Positions 14,876 through 25,608 of a stretch of 64,000 nt of DNA are shown piece after piece. The DNA comes from Aulostomus chinensis (Eukaryota > Chordata > Actinopteri > Syngnathiformes > Aulostomidae): NCBI GenBank assembly GCA_037954235.1, contig JBBMOA010000018.1:9685001-9749000 (forward strand), read 5' to 3'. The position numbers and the translations under genes are program-made. The notes under the pieces are model-generated. The model worked only from the letters and a program-made list of their open reading frames with translations. It ran no database searches and had not been told where the DNA came from. The stretch's first letter is position 1. The number at the start of each line of letters is the position of its first letter.

Positions 14876-17800
14876 TCCGCACCATGCTGCTCATTCATAA
14901 GGGTGCTGAACCTGTGCTAACTGACTAACCCACAACACAACAAGCAGTATGTAAGCTAGGTCATGCTGAGGAATGGTGGGACACCCAAGCAAATAAACTC
15001 CACTGGACAATCAAGAGCTCAAACCAGGACTCATTTATATGATCCTCATCTTAGATCAACTGATCCGTGAACATGCATTATCCTCAACACTTCATTCATG
15101 TTAAGTCCCACATGACAGCTAATATGACACAGGGAAAAAAGCAAGATATATCAACAAACACATAGGAACATTTACGAACTGACCTGAATGAGAAATCCTC
15201 CAAAGTGTCAGTTTTCTGTTCTCTCTTCTTCTTCTACTCCACTTTATACTTCCTCAGAGATAAAGAAACCAGACTCTTATAGCTTCCTGCTGGCAAGGTT
15301 GGCGACCACATGTCAAGGAACACAGAGAAGGAGCCTGCTCCTCCAGTCAAGGAATGAGATACCGGTGACTTGTCTCAACTGCACAGAGCAGCCATCGGCT
15401 CCCTGCCTGCTTACAGCTCACTGACACAGTCCATTTGGGAAGAAGCCTTACTCACTACCTCCCTCCTCTCCCTGCCTCCCTCCTTCCTTCTGTATCTCCA
15501 CTTCTGTTTTGCTGTCATTAGCATTAACATGAAGGCTCCACCCAGTGGCCATCCTTTTCTATGCTTTTTCAGTCATATGAAACACACGCCTAATACAACT
15601 GAGTGACATGGAAATAGATACAAAGACGCAAAATAACTAATGTTCATGTAAAATATTTTAAATCTGGTAAATAAACAACAGTTGGGGCTTTTCAGCTGTC
15701 ATTCTCAAATTTGACAAAAACAAATATTTCAAGAGACATATGAGCTCTTTTTTATTTTAGTTCATCCTATTCAAACCCTTATGACTTCATAACAAAGACA
15801 AAAACAAACTGGCCGACACTTAAGTTTTTTTTTAAGAAGGCCTCAAAGAGGAAACAATGCCAGAAATAGGACATTATAAAAAGGCAATAGTTGGAGGTAC
15901 ACGTAGAATACATTACCCAGCTACAACAAAAAACAAAAAACTCACATTCAGAGTACCAAACATGTCTTTATGTTCCCCTCTGACACATCTGGCCATCTCT
16001 CTCGAGGATGCTGAGGAAGTCATAACCTCTAACATGAGCTGTCATCGTGAGTCAGCACTTTGAGCCAAGCCCTCTCTCTCTCCTGACCAGTCATACGACC
16101 AGTAATATTAACTCCAGTCTAACAATGGAGTCTGTGCTCAATGCGCTGAAGACAACCATACATTTCTTCCTAGGCTAGCATTGCCCTGATACCAACAATA
16201 CACGCCAAGACATTGAGCAAGATTCCCCAAATTCCTCCCTGTCATGTCCCACAAGCAGTGTGTTTTCACAGAACAAGTGTACTCGTGCCTTGGGTTGGCC
16301 GACAGCTCTCAGCAGACGTGAGAACTTGCCTCACGTCTGTAGCGAGGTGGATGAGTCAACCTGGAGCCCTCTGCTGTGCCGGCTGCACTCTGCAGTGCCA
16401 CATATGACAGAGCGTCTAGTCTGGGTAAGGATCCATGTGTTATAGCCGGTTCAGATTGATGATTAATACCTTTGATCTGTTATTGATGTTGAACTATACC
16501 AAATCAAAAGGGATTCAAATGTAACTGCGACAGCAAAGACACTTAGTTCTGAATCACAAAACATATTTATACTAGTTCAACATTTCATCATTCAGGGATG
16601 GACGAGCTATTCTGTGTCATCAGACGTCCAAAAAGAACATCATACAATAACGATGTAGGGTGTTGTTGAGTTTTTAGAAAGTGATGCCTGAAACAGGACA
16701 AACCTGTTGACTTAGTCACAAAAAACCCAACAGTGTTGTTGAGGGTTTTTTTTTAAGTTGATTTGTTAGCATTAAAGAGTAAGTAAATAAGTGAGCAGTG
16801 ATTTCATGACAATTAAACTTGTAACTCTTTTAAAATAATGTCCATTTATCACACTTGGTGACAAGTTACGTCCTCAGTTTGGACTGAGGATGATAGGTTA
16901 AAGCGATCATTATATCACATGGGGGGGGGGGCAAGAATGAACATAACTTTACAGAGAAAAGAACTGTTCTGCCTTTGTGACATCCCAGAAACCATTGCTA
17001 AAAAAAGTCCCACATTTCTCGGAGGTACTTCTCAGGAAATACAGAAACACTTCTTAAAGTGAAACCTTTGAGTCACCAGTGCCTGATCTTAACAGAGTAT
17101 CTATTTAACCCTGTTAAATTAACATGAATCAGGTGTAATGTCGCATGAAGGAATCACAGGAGTCAAATGACAACAGGAATGTCGCCTGCAACTCCCACAA
17201 CACCTCCTTAGCATCTCTGATTGGTTCACATGAGCTGGCGTGGTTTGATTAGGCGCGTCAGCCCATCACAGCATGGGTTGCCATCTCGATTACAACAGGG
17301 CTAGCCTCATGAAGGTGTGAATAACTGATGAAACGCTTGTCTGAGATCGCTGATGTTTGAAAGCAGCAGGCTGATCCATTACTGTGACTTGTGGTTACAG
17401 GAACGGCTATAAAATGTTACATAAACACATTTCATACTTCCGATAAATCCTTTACCAAAGCGCTGCAAGATTCGGCAAATAAAGTCATATTGCAGTTATT
17501 GTGTGGAAAGTTTCGTTTGCAAATGGGATGTAACAACAATGCTAAATAACTGCTTAATAATTTTGAAATGTGTATTTCACAACACAAACAAATTTAAACT
17601 TGCACAAAAATACCCAACATTTAATTTGTGCAGTTTAATTTATTAAGAACTTTTATTAATAAATTAAATAAATAACAATAATACAAATATTTTATATGTA
17701 TAAATCCCTTTGTACAACACTGGTGAAGCACACACAGAATTGTGTTTGGTTTTTGTTTATTTGTGGTCATAAAAGTGCATAAGCTTACATGGCGAGGGTT

Positions 17801-20800
17801 ATGTGACTGATCAATCCCCCCTTTTCCAACTCATTTTTGTTATTCAAATTCCTCTCTTGTGAAGCATCAAAATCAGGGAGTGTTGGGTTTCAACATGCAA
17901 CAACATGCATCCTAAACAGCTCAAAGTAAACATGAAACAGTAAAAAGCAGATAAATAAAAATATACAGTATAATATTTAAAGAAAACACACACACGCAAA
18001 AAAAAAAAAAACAGCTTGTGATGCAGGACAAAAAGTGTCTTTCTTGGGTCTCCTGCACAGATACCTGGCCGGGGTCTGCATGACATCACAATGTCCCATT
18101 TCGGGTACATCTTGCCGCATTTAAACTAGCAATGGAAATGCACATCAACACAGTATGCTTTGACTTGACAACCCATTATGCCGATATGAAAACATTATTG
18201 GCTCTGTTACAGCTGCTGTGAAGGAATGCTGGGACCAGAGGACATGACCGGGTGGGAACTGGAGCTGGTGAATGTATAGCAAGGCCTGCCACCACACACA
18301 CAGCTTAAGCTTAAAGCAAACGTACAGATGACTGTACAGCATAAACTTCCTGTCTCTATATGCACAGAGAATCCATCACTGCCTCCAAAATGGAGGTTAT
18401 GCTTACAGACACAAAAGATCCGCGTACTTTCAATAATCTCTTTCAACATTATTTGTTTTTCGAAGCCAACATAGACGCTTCTCAGTGTTTTTCCTTAAAA
18501 GCGGAAGTGCTATTTCTACCCTCAATGCGTGCCTTTGTTCTCTGATGCCGTCGGCCTTGATTCTTATCATAGCCATCCTACTATCAACATCCTCTCTCAC
18601 CACTTACACACACATCCAGAGAGCACACCAAGGGGAAGCTGGGAGAGCCATAAGTCTATTTTACCCTCCTTTTCAGTTTCAACCAACGTATAATGCCACA
18701 TCTTTATTTGTGTCTTGAAGTCATTAACCAATTAGTGTGGAAAATATATCCCACACACAAACAGCAGGATGTCACTTCCTGTTAAGCACACAGGGATTCC
18801 AGTCTCTTAACCTTTCTCATACGTTGGGAAGGAGTGATAGTAGGGGCCGAACCCACCCATCTTATGGGAAAGGCAATAAAACATCCCTTCTTCTGAAATT
18901 CCTCAGCGCTATCACAACATGATGGTGCTCAGCTGGGATGTTAACAGCACCCAAAAACCAGGGGTCACCAGCAGCATCAGAGCTCAGCTTGCAGGCTGGA
19001 ATTGTTCACAGCTTTCATCAAGGTTCTATAGTGCCAGATCATTCTCATTGTTCAGTGTACTCTTTGTGTTTCACACAGAAACAACACACACATACAAACT
19101 AGGCTGCTTCACATCAAGTCTACAATAGAGCTTACACACTTCATATATGTTTTTGAAGGATTAATGCATATAATGTCAATCACCTTGATTTCCATCACCT
19201 ACAAGTTATATACGAACACAGGTGAGCACTAAGCCTTAATAAAAAAAACAACAAAAACCACCATTCGAACATTTCCGGGCTTTATCAGCACACCTGCACA
19301 AAGTTTTATTCTGTATGATGAAAAAGACCCCAGGTATGTTGGCAGGTACTGCTGCATACAAATATGTCACTCAAACTAGTGCTGGGAGAGAAGAAAGTAA
19401 AATGATCTTCCTGAGGAACCTCTTGATTCTGCTTACAGGAAATACATATGTATGCCAGACAGGTTAGAGCCTGAAAGAAAAAAAATGTCATCATCATCTT
19501 CTCATATGATGAGAATGTGAAATAAAGACTATTGACAAGCCTTTGTGATGCTTAGGTCATGAGAACACATGCAGCTCCCATGCAAATCAGCCTGAACTGT
19601 CAACTCTGAGACAGGCGCAGTGAGGACTTGGATCTGCTACTGAAAGAGAGGTTGCGTTTGACACATGTTCTTAGGTAGGAATAGTCTCTTGTTGAATGTT
19701 TTTAACATGGTAAACTTTGAAGTTAAATAGAATCAGCACACAAAAATATATATGTATATATTTTATAATTTATGATTTTAAGTCCTGCAGTTGAAAAGTG
19801 TGCTATTGTTTTGGTGTATCTTTCTGTAACTGTGCTACCTAAAATGTGATCTGCAAACATCCTCTGTAAATACCCATTTGTCACGTTGCATTATAGCCAT
19901 CACAATGCAGAATGGCGGTTGGTCTGAGTGGAAAGGAGGGCTGCAACCGATGCAAAATGAAAGCTAAAATATGATTACAGGGAGAAGATGCCGATTATCA
20001 AACCACCAGGGCGTTAGTGCCAGGCAGGGCACATTATTCCACAGCACCCATTAGAGCTTTGCAGTCCTGCTGCTCATTAGGGAAACATTAGAGACAACTA
20101 CTTTAACTTCCCAGACCACCCACCTCAAAGTGGCAGAGACAAATGGACTCTGAGAGCATCTTGTCTCTTCTTCGCCTGTAATAACAATGCAGCTGTGAGC
20201 CAGCCAGTTTCGGGCCGGGGTTGCCGAGGCAAGGACTCAGTGTAAGTTCACTCCGAGCAGAACAAAGGAGCAGCAGCACATGACAGGATCAGTCCATCAG
20301 ACATTCACTGTTCTCTAACACGATTAGTAGTGACGCAAGTCAAGGGTGCTAATTAATGCTGCCAGGCTAACCAAGCCAAAGGAGAGAATGTAGAACCCCC
20401 AACTACAAAAGCCCTCAGTGTTAACGCTACACACACAATCATACAGCAAACTTGTGAAAAAAGTACTCCAATCTGCCTTTAATCCTTTTAAAAAATGTGA
20501 TAAAATCATTGTAGAATGAGCCCTCTGAGTGTGTTACATACCGATTTTAACCTGAAAGGAAACAATCCCCTAAACAGAGCAATAATAAATAAAACTTTAG
20601 TGCAACAAGAATTTTTTTTTTTAAAAGTGTGTTAATGGCGTCATGCTGACACGGTCTGCTCTCACACCTGTTGCTGCTGTCAGAGGTTGACTGTTCATGC
20701 ATAATGTTCTGTTTTAATGCCAGTATTATAAACCAAAGTCCATTCAGTATTCTAGCAAGAGGACACATTAATTGATAAACCACAGACGTTTAAAGTCAGC

Positions 20801-21173
20801 AAAACAGTACTGTAGTTTAAGACGTTTTAATGTAGAGAAGGACGGGGCTGCTTGTTGTGATTTCATGTATTTGTACCGTGGAAATCTTTAATTCTAGGCT
20901 GACAAAACGTTTCATTTTCTTTAATATGGTATGAAGTGGCTTTAATGAATACAATAATGGCAGTAAACTCTGTTGACAAGGCCGGATATAGACGACGATC
21001 GAGCCCTCAGTCAACAGTCACCTTCACGTTTAAAAGAAATAACGACCTGATCGTTTTAAACTGCCCACTAAATTTCATATTTAACAATCACCGTAGTGTG
21101 TTTTAATAGGAGTAATATGTTGTTTTTTTTAACAATTCCACTCACCTACACCGTCTTCCGACTTTAATACCAT
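2140..21173 (-). CDS. cyth1: cytohesin-1, 5' part of gene (9 exons; 3' end off window)
   Basis: Guanine-nucleotide exchange factor that loads ARF GTPases with GTP at membranes. Nine GT-AG exons splice in frame to 272 complete codons. Order: N-terminal coiled coil (about residues 10-60, with ENIRRRKQELL and RLKDEIAEV), a Sec7 domain (about 70-250) and the opening of the PH domain (REGWLLKLG). The Sec7 motif GLNKTAIGDYLGER carries the glutamate known in this family as the glutamic finger, and FRLPGEAQKIDRMMEAF is the second conserved motif. Exon sizes 83, 65, 67, 119, 81, 113, 149 and 112 nt agree with the cytohesin pattern as I know it. The rest of the PH domain and the basic tail lie beyond position 1. 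Choice of cyth1 over cyth2, 3 or 4 rests on sequence feel plus the neighbouring usp36 and timp2. The start chosen is the ATG at 21,173; two other candidate first exons lie upstream. Confidence 0.95.
2332..2480 (-). CDS. cyth1: cyth1 exon 8 (Sec7 C-terminal half)
   Basis: 149 nt, gttacag acceptor and gtgagg donor. Encodes DTCYILSFAIIMLNTSLHN, then NVKDKPTVERF and NDGGDLPEDLLR, the C-terminal Sec7 helices. Confidence 0.96.
3111..3127. repeat. poly-G run (17)
   Basis: Uninterrupted G run in a cyth1 intron. One of ten runs of 11 or more G on this strand. Confidence 0.95.
3237..3349 (-). CDS. cyth1: cyth1 exon 7 (Sec7 motif 2)
   Basis: 113 nt, ccaacag acceptor and gtggga donor. Encodes QFLWSFRLPGEAQKIDRMM and AQRYCQCNPGVFQST, the second conserved Sec7 motif lining the ARF-binding groove. 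Confidence 0.95.
3503..3583 (-). CDS. cyth1: cyth1 exon 6 (Sec7)
   Basis: 81 nt, tctgcag acceptor and gtaaga donor. Encodes DEFNIQVLHAFVELHEF then TDLNLVQALR, part of the Sec7 helical core. Confidence 0.95.
3584..5026. other. cyth1 intron
   Basis: No coding signal recognised between exons 6 and 5; no obvious repeat family. Confidence 0.6.
5027..5145 (-). CDS. cyth1: cyth1 exon 5 (Sec7, catalytic glutamate)
   Basis: 119 nt, tttacag acceptor and gtcagg donor. Encodes GIQFLIENDLLKNTSDDI through GLNKTAIGDYLGER. The glutamate in GDYLGE is the residue that displaces magnesium and GDP from ARF in this family; it is intact. Confidence 0.96.
5235..5301 (-). CDS. cyth1: cyth1 exon 4 (linker to Sec7)
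   Basis: 67 nt, gttgcag acceptor and gtgagt donor. Encodes KNMQRNKQVAMGRKKFN then MDPKK, the linker and first Sec7 helix. Confidence 0.95.
5545..6065 (+). mobile_element. decayed L2-type LINE 3' fragment (candidate)
   Basis: Reads on the plus strand like the broken end of a teleost L2-clade reverse-transcriptase ORF and its tail. A degenerate GPSALEQTA-like coding stretch lies near 5,715-5,790. A T-rich tail follows and ends in gcactgtgtaggctgttttg and tataaataaagctatta, the usual pattern for these elements. Family name is from memory of consensus wording and needs a repeat-library check. Confidence 0.45.
6066..6906. other. cyth1 intron remainder
   Basis: Between exons 4 and 3 after the LINE-like fragment; nothing recognised. 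Confidence 0.5.
6907..6971 (-). CDS. cyth1: cyth1 exon 3 (coiled coil)
   Basis: 65 nt, ctgcag acceptor and gtaaga donor. Encodes RLKDEIAEVTSEIENLG then STEER, nearly identical to the known cytohesin-1 coiled coil. Confidence 0.94.
6972..8948. other. cyth1 intron (exon 3 to exon 2)
   Basis: Non-coding; holds an AT/AC microsatellite at 7,610-7,640. Open frames near 7,799-8,238 do not resemble known proteins and lack splice support. Confidence 0.6.
7610..7640. repeat. (TA)n(CA)n microsatellite
   Basis: About ten TA units followed by four CA units. Confidence 0.9.
8949..9031 (-). CDS. cyth1: cyth1 exon 2 (coiled coil)
   Basis: 83 nt with ccacag acceptor and gtaagg donor; encodes VPDDLTPEEQQELENI and the following RRRKQELLEDIQ, the start of the cytohesin coiled coil used for dimerisation and partner binding. 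Confidence 0.93.
14202..14232. repeat. (CA)n microsatellite
   Basis: About 15 CA units in cyth1 intron 1. Confidence 0.95.
14815..14869. repeat. (CA)n microsatellite
   Basis: About 27 CA units in cyth1 intron 1. Confidence 0.95.
16921..16931. repeat. poly-G run (11)
   Basis: Uninterrupted G run in cyth1 intron 1. Confidence 0.95.
21146..21173 (-). CDS. cyth1: cyth1 exon 1, coding part (standard start)
   Basis: ATG at 21,173 encodes MVLKSEDGV plus one base, followed by a consensus gtgagt donor. Joining to the next exon gives MVLKSEDGV-VPDDLTPEEQQEL, a cytohesin-like N-terminus in the right phase. The upstream sequence to about 21,470 is CpG-rich and is the likely 5' UTR and promoter. Confidence 0.85.
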
Positions 21174-21475
21174 GCTGCCTGCCTGAGCTTCCGAGCAGGT
21201 CCGAGCCCTGAGAAGTTTGACGAGGTTTTCCGAGCGTCCAAAGTTTAACCGGATACCAGTGAGCTTAACGAAAAATGTGCAGTTATCGATTATAGTTTTT
21301 ACTACCGAGTAAAATAAATATAAGGAATAGTAGTTTCCTTGGTAAATGAACGGCGGCAGTCGACAACTCAAGGGAGTGGTTTGAGGAGAAGTCTCACGAC
21401 GGACTTTAACCGACTGATCTGTCCTGCGCGCGACTCTCTGTCAAGACACGAAGGACAATGCGGCGCTTCCGGTTT
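21174..21475 (-). promoter_or_regulatory. cyth1: cyth1 standard 5' UTR and promoter region (approximate)
   Basis: CpG-rich stretch directly upstream of the ATG at 21,173, including gcgcgcgac near 21,426. No TATA box seen. The transcription start cannot be fixed by eye; limits are approximate. Confidence 0.5.
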
Positions 21476-21908
21476 CAAAATAAAGCTTTGATTAACAAAA
21501 AATATTTATTCAAAAATCGACTTAAAAGATGGATGAATTTGTACTTTTCAAACACACTATACCAAAATGGTACAGTGTATTTGAAAACGACAATGATTCT
21601 TATTGAATTAAATCTACAAACATGAGTAATAGCAGCCCAAAGTTGGATTTTGAGACGGTCAACCATGATTAAATAATAATTAATAATTAAAAAAGGTCTT
21701 GTCATAAAATGACAAGTGGTAGACTATCACAGGCAAATATTTGGATTTCACACTGAAATCAAATGAGAGCAGCGCAAAAACCCCCAAAACAAACAAAAAC
21801 CAGCATCCTGAAATTTAATGTCATTATATCTTTGCACTTTAATCACTATTACCCCACTCTCAATCCAGATGTCTGCTTGATATACAAGCAGTGTTCCGTT
21901 AAAAAAAA

Positions 21909-21920
21909 GGGGGGGGGGGG
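21909..21920. repeat. poly-G run (12), preceded by A8
   Basis: A8G12 homopolymer junction upstream of the cyth1 standard promoter. Confidence 0.95.
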
Positions 21921-22428
21921 CTCACATAACCATCGTCTCGGATGTTGGGTCAACTACACTCCACCAGTGACACCGCACATTAATATTCTTATCTTATGGT
22001 GCTGTTTCATTCCACAGTTTCTGTACAATGGACAGGGACATGTGATTATGTATGTATATTTGGTCAAAAACAATGTCTATAACACAGTGCAGAAGATGAG
22101 TAAAGCAACACTAAAATAACAAAAGAGAATATAAAATATAAGGGCACTGAAATGCCTGCGTGGCGACTATACCATGTATATCAAAACATATATTTTTTTC
22201 AGCTCGCCCTTCTCTATCCATAGCAAATTAACTGTTGAAGCATCACAGAAAATCAAGATCCAAAACATAAATTGCTTGCAACGAGTTTCTACTCTTATTC
22301 TGAAGACAGAAAAACTTTGTCCGGTTAAAGTCTTCTGTCTCTTGACGGAACTCAGGCAGAAGGTGCAGCAAATGGGCCGGATGACGCGTTCACCGCTCGT
22401 ACATTCCCACCCTGCTACCTTGGGTACT

Positions 22429-22429
<1 letters not shown>

Positions 22430-22513
<84 letters not shown>
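22430..22513. repeat. (TC)n(AC)n compound microsatellite
   Basis: About 28 TC units running directly into about 14 AC units; the TC part is a polypyrimidine tract able to form triplex DNA in principle. Confidence 0.95.
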
Positions 22514-22517
<4 letters not shown>

Positions 22518-23444
22518 GTCATGCACGGATGGGGGAAGGGAACGTGATTGACACACACAGATAAATGTGGCACTTTTGATTCACCACATCCGTCAAGAGA
22601 GCGTCTGTTTTTCTAGACAGTAACAGCAACACCTGTCTATGGTGAGCGACAAACGGGCCCTGCCTTCAATATTCAAACAACCTATTTTCACATTAGGTCT
22701 TTTATGTGTGATACTCCTGGATTTGTCACAGATTTTACACACTAAACCTCAGATATTGGTTGCCAAAAGCTGTAATACAACTTTAAAAACCAAAAATAAA
22801 CCCAAAAAATCCATAAAATCAAAAAAATCCACAAAGGATGTTTCAAATATCACCAGGGACCGGGTAGGATTTGTGTCAGTAACAGTGACGCTGGCCCAAC
22901 CAAACCTATTCAGAAACTGACAGCCTCTCTTATTTTGACATATTACTTTCAGGTTTTATTCCGGCCCACCAACACACAATATACACACACATTTTTTTAT
23001 GCCGCCTGCAATCAAAAGAGCATCTGATGTGGGTTGCTTCAGTCTCTGCTTCATGGCAGTGGAAGACTGAGAGGGCGGACAGCAGAGCTTCTCAGTGCTC
23101 CGCTCGCTTGTTAACCCGCTTGTTAACGCTCAGCTAAAAGTGTTAGTTCCGAAAGAGTCCGTGTAATAATTTGACCCAATAATCTAACTAAAGTGTCCTT
23201 ATAAGACACGGAAAGTTTGATATTTTGGTGAAATTTTACATATCATAACCCACTCTTTCATGAGCATATCTGATTTGATCGAGAACCTACATTCCTACAT
23301 TCAATGCTGGAGTTTCTTTCTGTTTTTTGTCCAAATGAAGGTCTTGTGACCAAAAGCTTGTCTCTCTCTTTTTTTTTAAAGAAACTAGCATGGATCTGAG
23401 TGTGCAAAATCATCTTGAATAGTCAGCTGGAATTTGACCTGAAA

Positions 23445-23482
23445 CCATTCCGTGTCATGTGGTATGACATGACACGGAATGG
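23445..23482. repeat. perfect 16-bp inverted repeat, 6-nt loop
   Basis: Arms CCATTCCGTGTCATGT (23,445-23,460) and ACATGACACGGAATGG (23,467-23,482) are exact reverse complements around the loop GGTATG. No terminator role is expected in a vertebrate; function unknown. Confidence 0.95.
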
Positions 23483-25544
23483 CACTTTGGAGGGTTTTCT
23501 TGCTAAAAACGCAGAATACTGTGCTTAGAGCTGAGTTTGTTACACTTGTGGAAGCTGGATCATGCGTTGTAAAGCACTTTAACAGCTGTACGTGTGGAAA
23601 AATGCAATAAAAACTGCAATCAGGGTGAATATATCTAGACAATGCACTTCAATAATGTGCGTAAAACTGAAATACTTCAACCCAGAATACTCAAAATAGA
23701 TTAAGATGTCAGTCGATTGCTCGGTAAACACCACAGATGTCAGTAGAGTGTTCTAATCAGCTGATCTGAATCAGCCACAAGGCTCCAACTGCAGTCAGAG
23801 GTTGCCATGGTGATGCTAACTGCTTACCTCGAACGAGGCAAGGATTCAGTTCGGGGTCACCCGTCGAACTCAGGCTTGTAACTCAAAGACCGTCATCTAA
23901 CGTGTGATTTTTATATCATGAGAAACAAAAGATTCTGTTTAACGCAGTGATAGAAATGATGTGTTTTTGTTGTCAAAATGTGAGAAATTCAGTTTTAGTT
24001 TCTCTCCTGAGAGTCTAGGGGACAGTTGGAGGGTTTCTCCTCTCCCTCAGAGGGTCATTGAGAATCAGCCTTTTGGCTTACACGCTTAGATTGTGCTAAA
24101 GAAGTCAGACTCTCCAACATTCTGGCACACATGGATAAAAATCGAGGGCGAGTTCAATAGGTATGATGTGGGATGGTTTATCATTCTCTCCAACGCTGTG
24201 TGTGATATCACCCACTCAAGCCTCTGGACATTCTTTCAATTTATTTTCCGATCACGCAATCGGTGGGTTTACATGCAGATGGTTCACCTTTTGTGTCACA
24301 CTGCAAACAATTTAGAAAGCTAACATCCAAAGTGATCATCAGACTTAAATTTACAGGCAGTTACATTGATATCCCTTGGTTAAATACCGCAGCAGGACCT
24401 ACAGAAAATGGACAGAGTCTGATACACGCCTGAGAAAATCAATCAGCAACCAAGTTATCTCAGAATCTTAGTCCAACTTCCATGCTTTCGGTCAGTCGAA
24501 CACGCTAGCACGCATTTAGAGTTCAGTTACGGTCGAAATACAAATATAATTTAACTTTTTCTAAAATGTCAATGTGTTGGCTTTAAAAAAAAACCCACAG
24601 GGATTAAGAGTGTTCACCACCGCATAATAAGGATCTGCTTCAAAATCTATACGGTTCTTCCTCGAGCCTGTGCATGCGTTGTCTCTCCACCACGTTTCAT
24701 GAAAATGGACTTGATAGTTTTTGAGGAATTCTGCAACCAGACAGGCCAGGCAATATATGAACCTGCTGTTTGTTTAACACCTGCATGACTGCGCGGCTGA
24801 GGGCCGAGCCTGTCCCTGCGTGTTGATGAACACGGCGGGCCGACAGGAATGCTGCGCTGACAGCCAATGAAAAGAGGCCAGATAGAGGGAGAAAACAGCT
24901 CAGCACATTACATTTTTCTTGCCCCTATCTGATGCACTAGGAGGCAAAAACAGTCTGAATGTCTGGCGGCAGTTGAATTGTGTCAAGTAAAACGAGGACC
25001 CCAGACTAAATACTGGGAATCGCACTTTGCCTGAAGACCGCATTGACCTGGAGTGTATCGGGACATCTCAGGGGAACAAGCCGCTCTTCATTTGAAGAGC
25101 TCGACTCCATGCTGTGTCCCGTGAATGCCTCACTTGTGCTCCCCAACTCAACAAGTAACAATGTAGTCTGTGTGGAGTCAACCCTGTTAGGATTCAATGC
25201 ATTGTTACCAGTTCATCCACTCCCTGGAGCAAATCTGGACTCTAACCCAGAACAATGACACCCAACGGCCATTTGACCTTTTAATAGGAATATCATGAGT
25301 TGTTATCAACACATGAAGTGAACTGTTGTCTGCGTCTTCCTGATCTACATAAAGAGATGTAGAATTGATGCTCGCAGAGACAGAACGTAAATGGAATCAT
25401 TGTGCCAACGTCCACGTCATTCTGCATTATCATGTTAAGAGATGCAGCTGATTACTATAAGAGCTGGACAAATTCCTCCACACTGAAGAAACCTTTTGTC
25501 TACATTATCTCGACCAGTGGGCTGTGGTCCACGGGTGGGCTGTA

Positions 25545-25559
25545 AGTGCCCTCTAGTGG
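25545..25559 (-). promoter_or_regulatory. CTCF-like motif
   Basis: Minus strand reads CCACTAGAGGGCACT, a full match to the vertebrate CTCF core written as CCASYAGRKGGCASY. Occupancy unknown. Confidence 0.5.
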
Positions 25560-25585
25560 GCCACAAAATGCTTTCAATTTAAAGC

Positions 25586-25608
25586 TTTTTTTTTTTTTTT
25601 TTTTTTTT
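25586..25608. repeat. poly-T run (23)
   Basis: Uninterrupted T run; possibly the A-tail of a decayed retroelement on the minus strand, though no body was recognised. Confidence 0.9.

Larger units (their letters stand above)
9032..21145. other. cyth1 intron 1 (12 kb)
   Basis: Long first intron between the standard first exon and exon 2. It holds CA repeats at 14,202-14,232 and 14,815-14,869 and a G run at 16,921. A 148-codon open frame at 12,871-13,317 has no recognisable domain. No RNA gene or conserved exon recognised. Confidence 0.6.
21476..23444. other. non-coding region upstream of the standard cyth1 promoter
   Basis: Intergenic, or first-intron sequence if the upstream first exons are used. 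Apart from the A8G12 run and the TC/AC microsatellite, nothing recognised. Confidence 0.5.

Noticed and set aside
22174..22551. 125-codon frame with LSLS/HTHT repeats
   Set aside because: Mostly the (TC)n(AC)n microsatellite.
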